DNA of 64,000 bases from Saxidomus purpurata. Its lineage: Eukaryota; Mollusca; Bivalvia; Venerida; Veneridae. The position numbers and the translations under genes were made by a program. The number at the start of each line of letters is the position of its first letter. Positions within the stretch are counted from its first letter, which is position 1. Where the stretch lies: the NCBI GenBank assembly GCA_022818135.1, contig JAFMSR010000013.1, positions 30,771,634 through 30,835,633 on the forward strand, written 5' to 3'. Of the stretch, positions 24,301-38,439 are shown piece after piece. The notes beneath the pieces are model-generated. The model made no database searches and was not told where the DNA came from. It saw only the letters and a program-made list of their open reading frames with translations.

Positions 24301-27300
24301 GACGACAACAACAGACGACAGCAACAGACGACAGCAACAGACGACATCAACAGACGATGTGCAACGGTCATTGGTGCTTCTAGAACCGTCATAATATGAA
24401 GTGATATCAGTAATTAAAAGTGTGTAGCAAAACCACATGACACTTCAATTTCTTCAATGTTACTTTAATTACGTAATAATTAGAATCTATAAAATTTATA
24501 TTTGTAAACAACAGTGTGCCACTTTTAGGCATTGTACACGCTGTTGAGCATGTTGATGCAAAACATCATTATGTCGGAATGTGAATATATTTTGTTCTAT
24601 TAGTTTAATCATAATCGCCATTTAAAAAAGTGTTTCCCCATATTTGTATTATGTTCATTTCCGCTAGATACGAAGGCCAAAGTATGTTGTATTCGTACCG
24701 TCTCCTGTTAGGTTTTGAAAGCTGTTTAATTTTCGCGATGATTTAATATCTCTATTTTCGCGATTTTTCCACTTCACTAATTTAAAAATGTCACTCACAA
24801 ATCATTTCACATTGATTTACTTTTAGAGAATTGTCCTTTCGCGAATTTAAAATTCACGAATAAGTCTATCTACCCACAAGTCGCGAATATTTCGTCCCAA
24901 ATTACCCAAATTACAGTATAAGATTTGCACTATTTCAGTATTGCTTCACAGAACAGACCGTGACAACAAGTGGTAACGTTGTGTACAACTCTGGGTGTGC
25001 TGTAGCATCGGTATATGGAATTCACATATATTTCTTAAGTTGTTCCTGGCATTATTTGACCTATATTATAGATTACTACAAATCTCAGCGTACATTGTAT
25101 ATAAATACTACATTGACAAACGTAAAAGAAATTCCAAATTCAAATGATTTATTGATGTAGTGCTCTATCCCAGTCATGTAGACTTGTTTAGAATGCCTCT
25201 TCATACTGAATTGTTATCTTTAAATAAAGAAATACCATTAAAAGTATCACTCGCAACTCGTTAACGGAATCATTAAAGTTGATATGGTACATGTACAATA
25301 AGTTAATTAACTGGTATACAGTCATAACGAAGTTCACTTTTTTCAGCGTTGCTCTTCTAGCCAATTACATTTGATCGGTAGAAGGTCAGTGCATTTTATG
25401 AGCAAACGTGTAACTGATATTTCCGTATGCACTGACTGTTGCCAGGAAGATTTTTGCAATATGAAAGGATGCAGGACGCCAGGTATGCCGTTTACATGTA
25501 TCATTATGTATAACGTTCAGTAATTTTATACATGAATCTAATTGCAGATATACTAAATTCCATATATTGGCAAATTAGCATCATCTTTAAACACACTTTT
25601 TTGTCGAGCCGCTTGCGAAAGCTCGATATAGTTGTCCAAATGGCGGTTCGGTGTCTGTGCGTGCGTGCGTGCGTGCGTGCGTCCGAGTTTAGCTTGTCCA
25701 GGCTGTAACTTCTTCATGGATGAAGGGATTCTTAAATAACTTGGCACAAATGTTCACCATCATGAGACGGAGTGTCTTGCGCAAGAACAAAGTCCCTAGG
25801 TCTAAGGTCAAGGTCACACTTAGAGGTTAAAGGTCAAATTCAAGAATGACTTTGTCCGGAGCATATCTTCTTCATGCATGGAGGGATTTAATGTAACTTG
25901 GTACAAATGTTCACCACCATAAGGCGGAGTGTCATGCGCAAGAACCAGGTCCCTAGGTGTAAGGTTAAGATCACACTTAGAGGTTAAAGGTCAAATTCAA
26001 GAATATTTTTGTCCGGAGTATTTCCTCTTCATGCATGGAGGGATTTTGATGTAACTTGGCACAAATGTTCACCACCATGAGCTACCCTTGTTTTATGTTC
26101 ACCACCATGAGCTACCCTTGTTTTTAGAATTACTTCCCTTTGTTGTTACTATAACTAGCTTATATTGTAACTTATTTATTACTGACCTTAGAGAAGAAAG
26201 AGACCACTTTTCCGTGGTACTACATGCATGTTAGGAAATCATCTCTATCAGATCTCAGAATGTATTCATTAATTTTATACTTTTATTTGTATTATGTTTT
26301 GATAGCAAATGCGAGATTTTAAAACGAGTCAAACCTTCAATAAAAAAGTTTTTTCATTAGCAACGATTACAATTTCTTATATTACAGTGGCTTGTATTTT
26401 ACACTGCTAACCCAATTATGTTAATAAAATACATGTATATTACAGTTATTACAACATATTTGATTTATCAAATGAATCTTGTTTTTACAGAGGTTCCAAT
26501 TGGACAGCGAGGGCCTTATTGTTTTAATTGTGATACAATGCAGGATCCGAACAATTGTAAAAGAGTATCTCATTGTGCTAAAGAAGAAGTAAGGACTTAT
26601 TTCTGTTTTAAAATCGTTGAATCAGATATGAGTCTACACTATCTTTTATTAAACATCGCAGTCAGTATACTGTAAATTGAGTTATATTCACGCTGATTTA
26701 TATTTCTCTATTTTCACGAATTTCCCACTTCGTTAATTTAAAAATCTCGTGAAAGATTCATTTTACGTAGATCTATTAAAGAATCCATTCACGGATAAGT
26801 ATGTCCTCTCACAAATCGCGAAATTTTGTCTCGCGAAAAGAACCGAATTTATAGTAGTACTTGATCATTGTCTTAAATATCAATACCGAGAAAAACGTTA
26901 TGTTCTGTTACATTTGATAGACAATTCCTCCGATTTGCAGTAATTTTGACATGTTTCAGCTTTGTGTAACGTACTCCGAGAACACAGGTGGTAGCCTCCG
27001 ACATGCAAACATCAGAAGTCGTTGTGCAAAACAGTCGGTAAATTAATTAGTTTATTAATTAATTAATTAATTAGTTTTTGTATGCACATAAATCACTTTG
27101 AGATATGTGCCTATATATTTCTACATAAGAACAGAAAAAGCAAAAAGCATCATTTTGACATGTATAGCATGTACTTAAAACACGAGGAATAGTAGAGGAT
27201 ATTTTTGGCCAAAAATGGTAAATAAAGGAACTACGTCATTCAGAAATGATTTTTTGTGTGTGCAATCTATACAATGTGTCGAGTTCACTACCCGGAATCT

Positions 27301-30300
27301 ACTAAAATCTGCTGGTGTGTTTCTATTTTTGGGTAAAACGTTGAAAAATTGAAACAAAATTGGGGATTTCTGGTTTCCATTAATAGCATGATTACTTTAC
27401 CTCTGAGGAGGTCAGTACTTTGTAATTTTGTACTTTAGTATGTCATCTAGTATTTAGATGCAGATTTGTCTTATCTTTGCGCTACCCCCTGGCAATAATA
27501 TTCAGTCTGTTGAATGTGGCAGTATCCGGTTGCAGTAGAAGTAGAAGTTATGTGTTAAGCATTTAACGGTTCTTTTCTCGAAGGCCAGTGACTGCTTGCA
27601 AAGGTAAGTTTTTTTCACGGATTTGCAAAAAGTCGATGCTTTTCTTTACGTTGGCTATAACTTTGCCATTTCTTAAGACAAAGTGTAAAAGGACGACACA
27701 AGTGTTCCACTGAACACTTATCTAGTTTAATTAAATGTGCTGAACTAGAACTAGATATATAAATAAATGTATATAACATTCTCTGTAACACAAGAACGCG
27801 GTTTGGTAAGTAAATTTAATGTCCTTTTAAACATTTATTTAGTCAGCATTTTACACAATGAAATACTATATTGCATCTTAATGTAAAAATGTACTAAATA
27901 AAACTAATGATATACAAAACTTAATGCGACATGATAAAACTGATCAATATTACCAAAACATTTTTGGCGGCCATCTTTGATTTTGGCAGCCATATTTGAT
28001 TTTTAGTCCTTGAGTGTGTGTCTTAATAACAGGTTAGACACTGAACTAGCATTGTGCAAAGTTTTTACCTCTACAGATGATAAAGAAAACAGTTCGGATT
28101 CTAGAAATACTTTTATTTATAATTTTCCCAACTTTTTACCCACCAAAAAGGGATTTCGTACCAAGCAGATTTTAGTAGATTCTGGTATGTAAGCTCGTAT
28201 TAAGCTATATATCATAAAATCATTTATGTAGGATTTTATTCCCCGATGTTTCATAAATACCCTCTTCTAGTTTCTTGTAAACATTGTAAAATTTCTGTAA
28301 CGTTCATGGTAAAGCAGTTACCATTATTAGGTCGATTGTTAAAATCGAGCCAATGTTAACAGAGTATATCGGCCTTACGGCCGAACGCACAACATACAAA
28401 CAAGTAGTTCCATATAAACAGTTGTTAGGCATTATAGCGATTTCTGTTTTCAAAATTATATAGTAATAAATCTAAATAATTTAAAAACATTTCAGAATAG
28501 AATAATATTATTTCGTTATTGTTCTTTAAATGTGTAATTAATCGTAAATACTATTAATGCGCGAACGAACGACTTGAACATAAACATTTATAAGAACTCG
28601 TTTTTTACCAATAACTCTGTAGCCGGCGGACGTAGAGCAGTTGGTAGAGATGCTGGAAATTGATTTAGCGCTCACTTACTGCGGCGCACGCGAGTTCGAA
28701 ACCCAGCTAATACTGTTTTTTTACATTTTTCTTCTGTTTTACTTATAATTTTAAGACTTTAAACCATTTTAAATGTTTTACAGAAAATTAATCATAGAAT
28801 TCTTCATTCATGTCAAACTTATAAGGATAATGTTAATAAGACATACTGTATACATAATATTCGATAACAGTAAAGTTCAGTCAGTAGTCGTGTCAGGCTT
28901 TCCATGGGTTCTTTTGGGGCCATGCCTCAAGATCAATCATCACCAATTTCTAGAATATTTACATGTCAGTTTTGTTTGTGGGCCCGCTGTGATACTTTGT
29001 ATCACTGTTTTTCTTGTTCAGTTATTAATTTACTCTGTGTCTTCTTTGATCTTGATCAGTGTTCAGTTTTTGCCCACAATTTAGGATAGGAATTTATTTT
29101 GTATTATTGACACAATACAATCAACCCTATGGGCAAATCCCATAACTTTTGAATGACATTAAAAGTTGTGCAAACTTTGAATTTTCAGTTCAGGTTTGTA
29201 AAAACCCACTTCTCAGTTACCATTCACAGCTATGATACTTTATAGGGTAGTTGAACATACATGTAGTCACTGAATGCAAAAGGTAAGCACATGAGTTCCT
29301 ATCAAAAGTAAAGTTTACACATAAAGGTCAAACTCTGTGGACATTTGTGTCTCCAGTTTGTTGATAACTTTACTCATAATAACTTTGTCCTGATATTTAC
29401 ACATGTATGTGTACAGTATGTGTTGTTCAGAGACAATCGACCCTCCAGCACTTTCAGTCCTTTGATTAAACTTGCTGGCGGCTAACCACCAACTGCTATA
29501 TCAGACCATGCTTGTGTTCAACCCTTAGATCTCCTACTCAAGGGAGACGGTGTGATGTCATCTGACGTCTTAACAAAATCAAACATAATACAATGTACGC
29601 AGAGAAGTAGTGATTTTATTTTTCCTGCTTGTGTACCAAAACCAATGTCCATACTGAATGGTGAGAAACAAACTTAAATGAACGTTTCACTACTGTAAAG
29701 ACCGCCAATTTAGAAAGTTTTCAAATTGACGAATATGCCTGCTTCACATGTTATACTTGTGATACATACTCGTTTATAAATACTTTGGGTTTACTATTTG
29801 TTTGCTGACAAACTTATTCTCTTACTAAGATAAAATAACAGATTAAGAATGTTTTGCAAACAGATAACATCGATGTTTCTGTCAGGTCTGTGGTAGAAAA
29901 GGCAGTAAAGCAAAAAATTGTCGGCCTCATACATTGTGTCATTTTCAATTTCAGACATGTGATACAATATCACAGGTATCTCACAGTCATACATGTGCAC
30001 CTTACTGCTGTAAAACAGATTTTTGTAACAGCCGATGTGGCAAAATACAAAATACCAGCATGACTACACAGCATGCACAAACAACGCCGTCGTCACCAAG
30101 TACGAGTTCAGTTAACCCCTTTATACATAGCTTTTAACAATAGGATCTTCCAATTTCAATTTTGGCGAGTCTATTAATTTAAATATGGTTGTTTTTCAAA
30201 ACTGTGATCTAAAAAGTTAAAACTTAAATCCTCAACAGACGACACTCTTTAGTCGTCTGCTTTGAAATAGTTAATATATTGAAATAAACGCTCGTCATCA

Positions 30301-33300
30301 TATAGAGGATAATTTTTGATGTACTAGCGCATCATAACTTTACCGAGTTCGAGTGGGCACCAAAAGTGATATTTCACGAGTGGCGCAGTTACGAGTGAAA
30401 ATAACTGCTTTTGGTGTTCACCTGTGAAATTAACGTGATAATACATCGACACCAACACCTTTTTTGTTTATTTTATGTTTAAAACTCTACTTTTGGTGAG
30501 TTTCTTTTAATGAAATATTGAAAACAAACTTAATTGTACGTTTTCAAATATAATTATAAAAAGCATCTTCTTTCACTACAGTCAAATTATATATAAATAT
30601 TGAATGCCTCTTACTTACACCACTGTTTTGCTAGATACAATAGTCATGTTCTTGAAGTTTGTTAATTAATACTGCACACACTAGCTAATAAATTAATTTT
30701 CACTAGTATATCCTTTAAACGCCTGTAACGTAATAAACCGTATACGCGGGTTAAGACAGGTTTGGCATTCCATAGAAGTGAACACGTTTTGTCTATATGA
30801 ATTTAAAGGCTATGCCGACAGCTCCTGAATGTTGAAATCTCAGACGTCCGAGGCAAATGCTGACACTTTAAGACAACCTTGAAAATGACCTTGGACACAA
30901 TTTTACCAGCTTTGAAAAATTTCATTTTACCAACATTCGCGTACATGCGCAGGTTAGCAGACAGGGTGACCCCTGCGCGTGACCTCTGTAGGTGGGCCAA
31001 TGGAAATTTTACTTTCATGTTACAGCTCAATCTATTTGCTGACGTATACAACGCGCGCAGTAAACCGAAAGTAGCATAACATGATGTACAGTGTTTACAA
31101 AAACACATGCATGTGGGTAACAAAATATGCCGGTGTGCAAAGGATATACGATATTTAGTGCATATACTGGTTGTTTAACAATTAAAAACAGTTTCTCTAG
31201 TTTGATATGCATGTATGTGTGTCTGTCACGTATCAATGTATTTTCCCCACGTGAACCTGTACAAATCTATTTTTTTTTCAAGATTCTGTTTGGTTTAAAT
31301 GAATGTGAATTGCAATGTTTTCTTTGTTGTTATGACGACCACATAGTATTATAAGCTGTTGTCTTAATGTGTTACCTTCAGAAAACAAAGACAGTTGAGT
31401 CACATGAATAGGCATTTCGTATTCTACTAGTATATTATTTTTACACACATCTAAAGGATCAGCTTTCCTGCTTTCTCGTGTTGTAAGATTTTATACAACC
31501 AACTGCATTGACATTTTTAATGATGTATTAATAAACCAGTAGATTCTAAATATAGTAAAATGTAAATAAAAAAAATGATATAGATATCTGAAATAATAAT
31601 AATAATACATACTGTAAATCACGTTGAATTCACACTTCAAAAAGTTCGCGAGTTTAGATCTCCGGGAAAATTCACGAGACCATGAATTCGCGATCCCGCT
31701 GGTTCACACTGTTGGGACAACATCGATCATTTCTGGAGAACTTAGAATAAGCGATATTATAAATTCGCGAAGGAAATTCTCGCGAAAAAATACAAAAAAA
31801 CAACCACGCGAAAATAAATTTCTTGCGAACTTTTTATGATTTACAGAAGTATTATCAAAATTCAGAAACGCATTTTTGCATATTGTTTCTCTCAGGGTCT
31901 ACTGTTTCACCGCTTGGCAATTTACATACGACTACAAATAAAGCAACGTTTCACTGTGATACACATGGCGGTTATATTCATTTACACACCTGGAATGTAC
32001 AGCTCTGTGTTCATCCAGTTCTTAATCATGTTACATGGCAAGATGCACGCGAAGCATGTATGATGGAAGGCGGGAACCTGGTTGTCTTAGATACTCTCGA
32101 CAAAGCGATGTTGTTAAAAAATGAACTCCAGGCCAGTATGTAGCCATTTTAACACATTGAAATGAATTAACATAGCTGTAATATAATATTAGTTATACAG
32201 ATTCTTGACGGTGTATACGGACTCGTATAGCCTGTTCGTGCCGAATTTAGCCCGAGCCGTCAGAGGAAAATCTGAAAACAAATGTCCTTTTCTATCCTGT
32301 TTATGTATCACTACTGTAGTCCAAGTCCTACTCCAATAAAACACTTTTTATCCTTAAGAAATATGTGTTTACCCTGACATGTGAGCTGGAAAATACCTAA
32401 TATTGTCTCTTTTTCCGGTAGGCGAGGGTAATATTTTGTTGAGGCGGGTAATGTATCCCCATATATCACGTCTAAAAACAAATAACAATTTTATTACTCT
32501 TCCTTTTCTTAAATATTGAAATAGATTCCGTTTATGTTTTATTTATTTAAAGACTGAACGTAACCAGACCTTCAAATCCCCTTATGATAATCTCAATGTC
32601 ACTGCGTGACGTGACAAATCAGCACGGACTTGTACATTGACGTATTGTACGCAGCGAACAAGCTCATGTTCAGCATGGGTTACAGTAACGGGGTTATGTC
32701 AATTGTATATTACCGGCTTGCCCGTAAATATCAATATATATTTACTGATCGTTGACCAATCAGAAGACCGCAAATTTCATGGAACGGTAATAAAGATCTA
32801 TATTAATGCAATCAGTAATGTTGAAAAAGAAATACAATTTTTTGCCTTAAAAGTGCAACATTTTTTTACTTACAAAAAACTGTTAGCCTTATAATTATGG
32901 GAAATTCGGAATATAGCGAAAATTAATTCATCCCAAGGCCAGTGTTTTTTGATTTGTCGTTACTCGAACCGCCGCCCCTATTTTTTCGTATTTCCCCCCC
33001 CCCAAAAAAAAATCAAAAAAATATTTTTTTTTCAAAATGTTTTGTTTTTCAAAATTTTTAAATCGCGAAAAAAGAGGTTCGTTTATACAAGTGATAACGC
33101 CAAGAAGCTGCATTCGTCTAGTGAATTTTTCAGACCGATTGGGGACCGAAATTCGGCCCCATTCCCCTCCTAACATGATGTATATTTCCCCCATTTTTGA
33201 CAAATATTCCTCAAAATGAATGCTGACAATTGTTTTTGATTAAATTAATCAAATGCTTGCCACAATTGTTATAAAATGTTAGTTTCCATCAATAAAATTC

Positions 33301-34626
33301 GTTTCATAATCACTACTTGCAATTATTTGATACTTTACAATTGAAATAGTCAGCTTTTCGTTTGTCATCTATTTCCGCGACCCCGTTTTTTGTTAATTTT
33401 TCCAAAGAAAACAGTGTTCAGAAGACTCCAAAAAAGATAACAATATATTTTTTTCATTTGTTTCAACACAAATGCCTGTTGTTAACAGTTTTGTTACTGA
33501 CACCAATATTTTTATCTGAAAATTCAGTTATTTTTTAAGTGCGATTTTGGGCCGAAAATCAACCCCATTCCCCTCCTAAAATAATATATTTTATCCGTAA
33601 ATTTTTTACAAAATATTCCCCTCAGAATGGTGACAGAACTTTTTGACTTACCTAAAATGCTGATAATTGTTTTTGATTAATTTAATCAAATGTTGGCCAA
33701 ATGTTTTATAAAAATGCAACTTCCCATCAATCACAAAGTGTCAGAATCATTTATTGCAATCCCTTAATACCTTACATGTGAAAAAGTCAGCTGAAACAGG
33801 AACCGTATATAACGGTTATATAGTATTCCTGGCTGAAAATCGCAGATTTTTCGTTTGTCACATATTTTCGCGACCCCAATATTTTTTCATAGAAAATAGT
33901 GAACACAAGTCTAAAAAAAGACAATGTATACAATGTTTTCAATTGAAAATAGCAGTATTCATTTTATTCATGTGTGTCTGATGCTTTGTTACTGACACCA
34001 GTATTTTTGTCTGAAAATATTATGTTAAATTTCTGTTTCTTCTCTATATAATTGGGAAAAGAATAATGTAATAAAAGTCAACAAATTTTCAAGGGCATTT
34101 TGCTTGGGGAGGGTGGTTGTTCTTATGTCAGATTTTAGAAGAAAAAGCAGGTCCACGATGAAACAAAGTTTGTCATGTATAAAAAAGTCTTTTTTTTCCC
34201 TCATCCGTACGGAGCTTTTTAATTTCAAACTTCGACTAACAAGAAATAAAAAAATTCTGGCCCAAATAATACTTAATTTATAGTATCTTGTATAGATAAT
34301 GATCGATGACGGCCTAAATTTTAATACATATATGTTTGAAAACAAATCTGCAAAAAACCGTTTGTAACATATATGTTGGATAAAATGTTATCATTGTTTT
34401 AGATCATGACCAACATGAATACTGGATAGGAGCAAAAGACGTCAATCACAACAACCATTTCACATGGGTAAATCACCAACCCATTGACTGGGCCGACTGG
34501 GGTGTCAAGCAACCTGACAATATCTCTCACGGTGAGGTCCAAGACTGTGTTGGGATGCTATCAAATAATTACGACTGGCACGACTGGAATTGTTTTCATA
34601 AACATAATTATATATGTGAAAAATAA
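21373..34626 (+). CDS. Gene B: complete secreted Ly6/uPAR x2 + C-type lectin protein
   Basis: Nine exons: 21373-21451, 22288-22370, 24939-25010, 25347-25482, 26491-26588, 26960-27037, 29955-30099, 31896-32135 and 34403-34626 (TAA). The total is 1155 bp, or 384 residues. Exon 1 starts at an ATG directly preceded in frame by TAA, which fixes the start; it encodes a 26-residue leader with a long hydrophobic core. Exon 2 opens three-finger domain 1 with CFEC and ends LDE; exons 3-4 complete it. Exons 5-7 form domain 2 with the same cysteine order, then a Thr/Ser/Pro linker. Exons 8-9 form the lectin domain (WIGA, KQPDN, DWHDWNC). Each three-finger domain has 12 cysteines, two more than the common Ly6 set of ten. 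The lectin segment 'GEVQDC' has Val where A and C have Asp. Intron 8 carries a B-only insertion of about 2 kb. Likely secreted; function unknown. Confidence 0.88.
21914..22333. repeat. 210-bp tandem duplication around exon 2 of gene B
   Basis: Two adjacent near-identical 210-bp copies, each containing the end of intron 1 and the start of exon 2. The junctions share the short word ATGAAT, which suggests a microhomology-mediated duplication. Gene C has a single copy at the same place (44524-44740). Confidence 0.88.
22078..22130 (+). pseudogene. Truncated duplicate of exon 2 in gene B
   Basis: A second copy of the exon 2 acceptor and its first 17 codons sits 210 bp upstream of the intact exon 2. 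It reads in frame to an early TAA at 22128-22130 and has no donor. One arginine codon is a cysteine codon here. It belongs to a 210-bp tandem duplication seen only in gene B. If its acceptor were used, the transcript would be truncated in the first three-finger domain. Confidence 0.85.
22742..23985. repeat. Intron 2 dispersed repeat (unit 2)
   Basis: Same sequence and order as the block at 360-1660, with small indels. It ends directly in the 'caacagacgaca' array; the segment with the 'cttcttcgaagg' end is missing here. Confidence 0.75.
23985..24357. repeat. Minisatellite of 'agcaacagacgac' type, intron 2 of gene B
   Basis: Same array as in unit 1, about 370 bp, ending at 'gatgtgcaacgg'. Confidence 0.9.
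25598..26125. repeat. Intron 4 dispersed repeat (unit 2)
   Basis: Longer version of the block at 3037. It keeps an extra internal segment with 'aggtcaaggtcacactta' that unit 1 has lost. Confidence 0.75.
28330..29464. mobile_element. B-only insertion in intron 6 with a tRNA-like segment
   Basis: A 1.1-kb segment flanked by ATTA (28326-28329 and 29465-29468). Genes A (near 5827) and C (near 50777) run straight through. Near 28630-28703 it has A-box-like 'tagagcagttggtagaga' and B-box-like 'gagttcgaaaccc', as in a tRNA-derived SINE. The open frames in it look like chance. Confidence 0.6.
30712..31143. mobile_element. Same intron 7 insertion in gene B
   Basis: Counterpart of 7107-7568 with the same ends and a few internal deletions. 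Confidence 0.55.
32185..34262. mobile_element. B-only ~2-kb insertion in intron 8
   Basis: Replaces the intron 8 repeat of A and C. It contains two diverged copies of a segment with 'accccattcccctccta' (near 33158 and 33563), each followed by 'ttttgattaa...aatcaaatg...'-type sequence about 410 bp apart. No conserved protein is seen. Confidence 0.5.
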
Positions 34627-35004
34627 AAACCAACAAGTGTCATGATAAATATACAAATATCTTCAGATTCTTATCCATGCATTTTCTTTAGTGATAAAAA
34701 ATGGTTTTGAATCCAGTGGAAAAACATAGCTGCGTTAGCACACAGTTCTTCTTATCACTATAGTGCCGAATATTTAAATATGTGTTCAGCAAACTAACAA
34801 AAACCCCCACACAGAATTGTCCTGCCTACAGAAAAAACAAGAAAGTTGGAAACATATTGTTTGGATATTTGTATAATCATTTGCCGTAACACTAGAAAAC
34901 TCGGTATTTTGATCTTTCACCAATAATGGATTAACGCTGTCTCTTCGACGCATGGAACGTAAACAAGAGAGCCACGATGGCCCTATATTGCTCATCTGAG
35001 TATC

Positions 35005-35342
<338 letters not shown>

Positions 35343-37167
35343 TTCGGTAAAAGTTTACATAAAACATAGCATAATCAATAAGATGCATGTGCTAAAACAA
35401 ATAAAAAACACAGTGACATACTAATTGAGCCATGTAGAGCACACCAATACCAGGATAACACAACAAAGGGGAAAAGAAACTTTCCTCTTATTTCCATAGT
35501 GGTCATTGCATTTTAAAACACGAGTGTAAGTCAAAATGTTATAATCAAGGTCAGTCATAGGAATTTTGGAAACTAGTTTGCAGAACTGCACAAATAGTTT
35601 AAAGTTCATCTCTCTAGCTTAAAACACTCGAGACGAAAAAAAAATGTCATTGCCAATCAAGGCCAAAGTTGAAAACTGCATTCAAAACTGCACACATAGT
35701 TCAATTTTATTTGATGTAGCTACAAAAACCGGAAAGTATGTCAGTAGGTCAAGGTCAGTCAATGCTGAAGTTGAAATATGTATGCAAAAATGTAAACATG
35801 GTCCAATTTTTATTGATGTAGCTTCAAAAACAGAAAGTATGTCAGTAGGTCGAAGTCAATCAATGTCAAAATTGAATATGCAGGCAAAACTGCCCATATA
35901 GTTCGAATTTCACAGCTGTAGCTTAAAAACAAGAAAGTTGGTCAATAGGCCAATTGCCAGATATCTAAGCTAAAGGCCTTTGGATAAGGAGAAAAAGATT
36001 AAAAAACCTAAATAAATCTATTTAAAGTTTTGACCCGGAATTTGAACAAGCTTGCTACAGGATTATTACACAATGCTGCATTCAAAATGTCTAAGCTCTT
36101 AGCTTTGTGGTTTAAGAGAAGATTTTCAAAAAAAGTTTTCACTGTAATAATAAGCCTATATAAAGTCAAGTGACCCCCGGGACGGGCTCAGGTTTAATCC
36201 GGGGGTCCTGATTTGAAAATGTTGGTAGAGGTCCAATAGGCAATGCTACGTGCCAAATATCTACAATGTTTACAAACATGTATATGTAACTACAAGAGCG
36301 GGGTCAATTTTGACCCCAGGGTCATGATTTGCACAAACTTCGTAGAGATCAACGAACAATGCTACACACCCAATATCTCAGGTCTGTGACTATTTGTTGC
36401 AGGTTGCACTCGGATAATTTTTGCTTAAGTGATGGTCCTTTGATTTTTTTTCAGGAAATTTTGTCTGCGTTATTTCTAAGCAACTAAAGACAGGAAACTT
36501 AATGAAACTTCACAGGAGTGGTTGGTACTAAACCCATTTGTGCATATCCATGGCATATCTCGCTCAGATATTTTTCAGTGAGTTTCAGGCATTTGTTCAT
36601 AGGTATAGTGAAAAAAGATGAGTGAGTGAATGAGTGCACAGTTACATCAATTGTGAAAAGAAATAATGAATGAGTGAAAATTGAAATAAAATATTATTTT
36701 ATAATCATTATACAGATGTTTTAACATACTTTTGACTGTCTTATGATTTCACAATTAAATGAATACTTTTTCCTCCTTTCTACCAGTCGTTATTACGTGT
36801 ACTTGGAGATAACTAGTGTAAAGTACGCACATGTTTAGAAACCGAGTACATTCAGAAGCCACTGTGTTTCGTGGCCAAATGACCGAGGCAGTACTTAAGT
36901 TTCTGTAGAACAGTTCAGTAAAATAACCACCGCGTTTTCAAGGAGTTTCAAGTCCCAATGGAACATAATACACAATTTGCAGAAATACAACAAATACCGC
37001 ACTCATTTTATTACAATATGATCATACATGCATTACCAGATCTATATGCCTATTTCTTCTCTCTAAAATTTCTACACATATTATCATTTGTATTGCATGG
37101 TATTACAAAATCGTAAGAATATGGATATAAATATTATGATCGTTATTATCCTAGGTTAATAGTCATG

Positions 37168-37482
37168 CGATGTAGTTCGGTATTTATTTTTCGCTCTAAC
37201 CACTGTCGTTGGCACGATGTAGTTCGGTATTTATTTTTACGCTCTAGCCACTGTCTTTGGCACGATATAGTTCGGCATTTATTTTTCGCTCTAACCACTG
37301 TCTTTGGCACGATATAGTTCGGCATTTATTTTTCGCTCTAACCACTGTCTTTGGCACGATATAGTTCGGCATTTATTTTTCGTTTTAACCACTGTCGTTG
37401 GCACGATATAGTTCGGCATTTATTTTTCGCTCAACCACTGTCGTTGGCACGATATAGTTTGGTATTTATTTTTTCGCTCTAA
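37168..37482. repeat. 47-bp minisatellite, about 7 units (unit 2)
   Basis: Same unit as at 13577, half as many copies, followed by the same 'aacctctgcggggcctacac' flank. Confidence 0.95.
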
Positions 37483-37782
37483 CCTCTGCGGGGCCTACAC
37501 ATACGTTAACACTGTCGTCTGCTTCTGAAAGCATTGTCAAAATATCTAAGCCTGTAACATTTCACAGGTAACTTCATACACCGCCTCCCGTTGAAGGCCC
37601 TCAAATGATCCGCGCGGTAGCAATATGATGTCGTGTGAGAGTGTTGTGCTTATATCCTTCCCTGTGCTAATATATAAAGTCAAGGCGGGTAACATGCATA
37701 ACTGAAATTCTTGACACTCTTTTTCACAATGGTATAAACACAATGTCAAATAATCAAAACGGTAAGATACATAAGTTTGACG

Positions 37783-37858
37783 AGATCAGCAACAGACAAC
37801 AGCAACAGACGACAGCGACAGACGACATCAACTGCAACACACGAAATCAACAGACAAT
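37783..37858. repeat. Remnant of the intron 2 minisatellite upstream of B'
   Basis: Short counterpart of the remnant at 14555, upstream of pseudogene B'. Confidence 0.8.
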
Positions 37859-38439
37859 GTGCAACGGTAATTCATGCATGAGATTGTCTCCCTCCAGAAT
37901 CGTCCTAATACATAATTAGTAGTGATATCTGTAGCTTAACCACGTGAGACACCCATTTCTTCAATGTTACTTTAATTACGTAATAAGTATATTTGTAAAC
38001 AATAGTGTGCCACTTTTAGGCATTGTACACGCTATAGTACTATCGGTGCAATACACCATTATGTAGGACTGTAAATACATCATATTTTGTTCAATAAGTT
38101 TAATCATAATCGAAATTATTTCCCCATATTTGTATTGTGTTCATTTCGACCAGATAAAATGCCAAAGTATGTTGTATCAACACTCTCCTGTTACGTATGG
38201 TAAGATGGGTTATTTTCGCCATAATTTAATTTTCGCGATGATTTATTTTTCGCTATTTTCGCCATTTTTCTACTTCACTAACTTAAAAATCTCGGTCACA
38301 AATCATTTTACATTGATTTACTATAGGAGAATTGTCCTTTCGCGAATTCAAAATTCGCGAATAAGTCTATCTGCTCACAATTCGCGAATATTTCGTCCCA
38401 AATTACCCAAATTACAGTATAAGATTTACACTATTTCAG

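Noticed and set aside
28773..29084. A 103-residue hydrophobic frame in the B-only insertion
   Set aside because: No conserved motifs; the insertion has other SINE-like features, and AT-rich DNA readily gives hydrophobic frames.
32928..33219. Overlapping frames on both strands in the B intron 8 insertion
   Set aside because: They lie in homopolymer-rich, internally repeated sequence with no domain or splice support.
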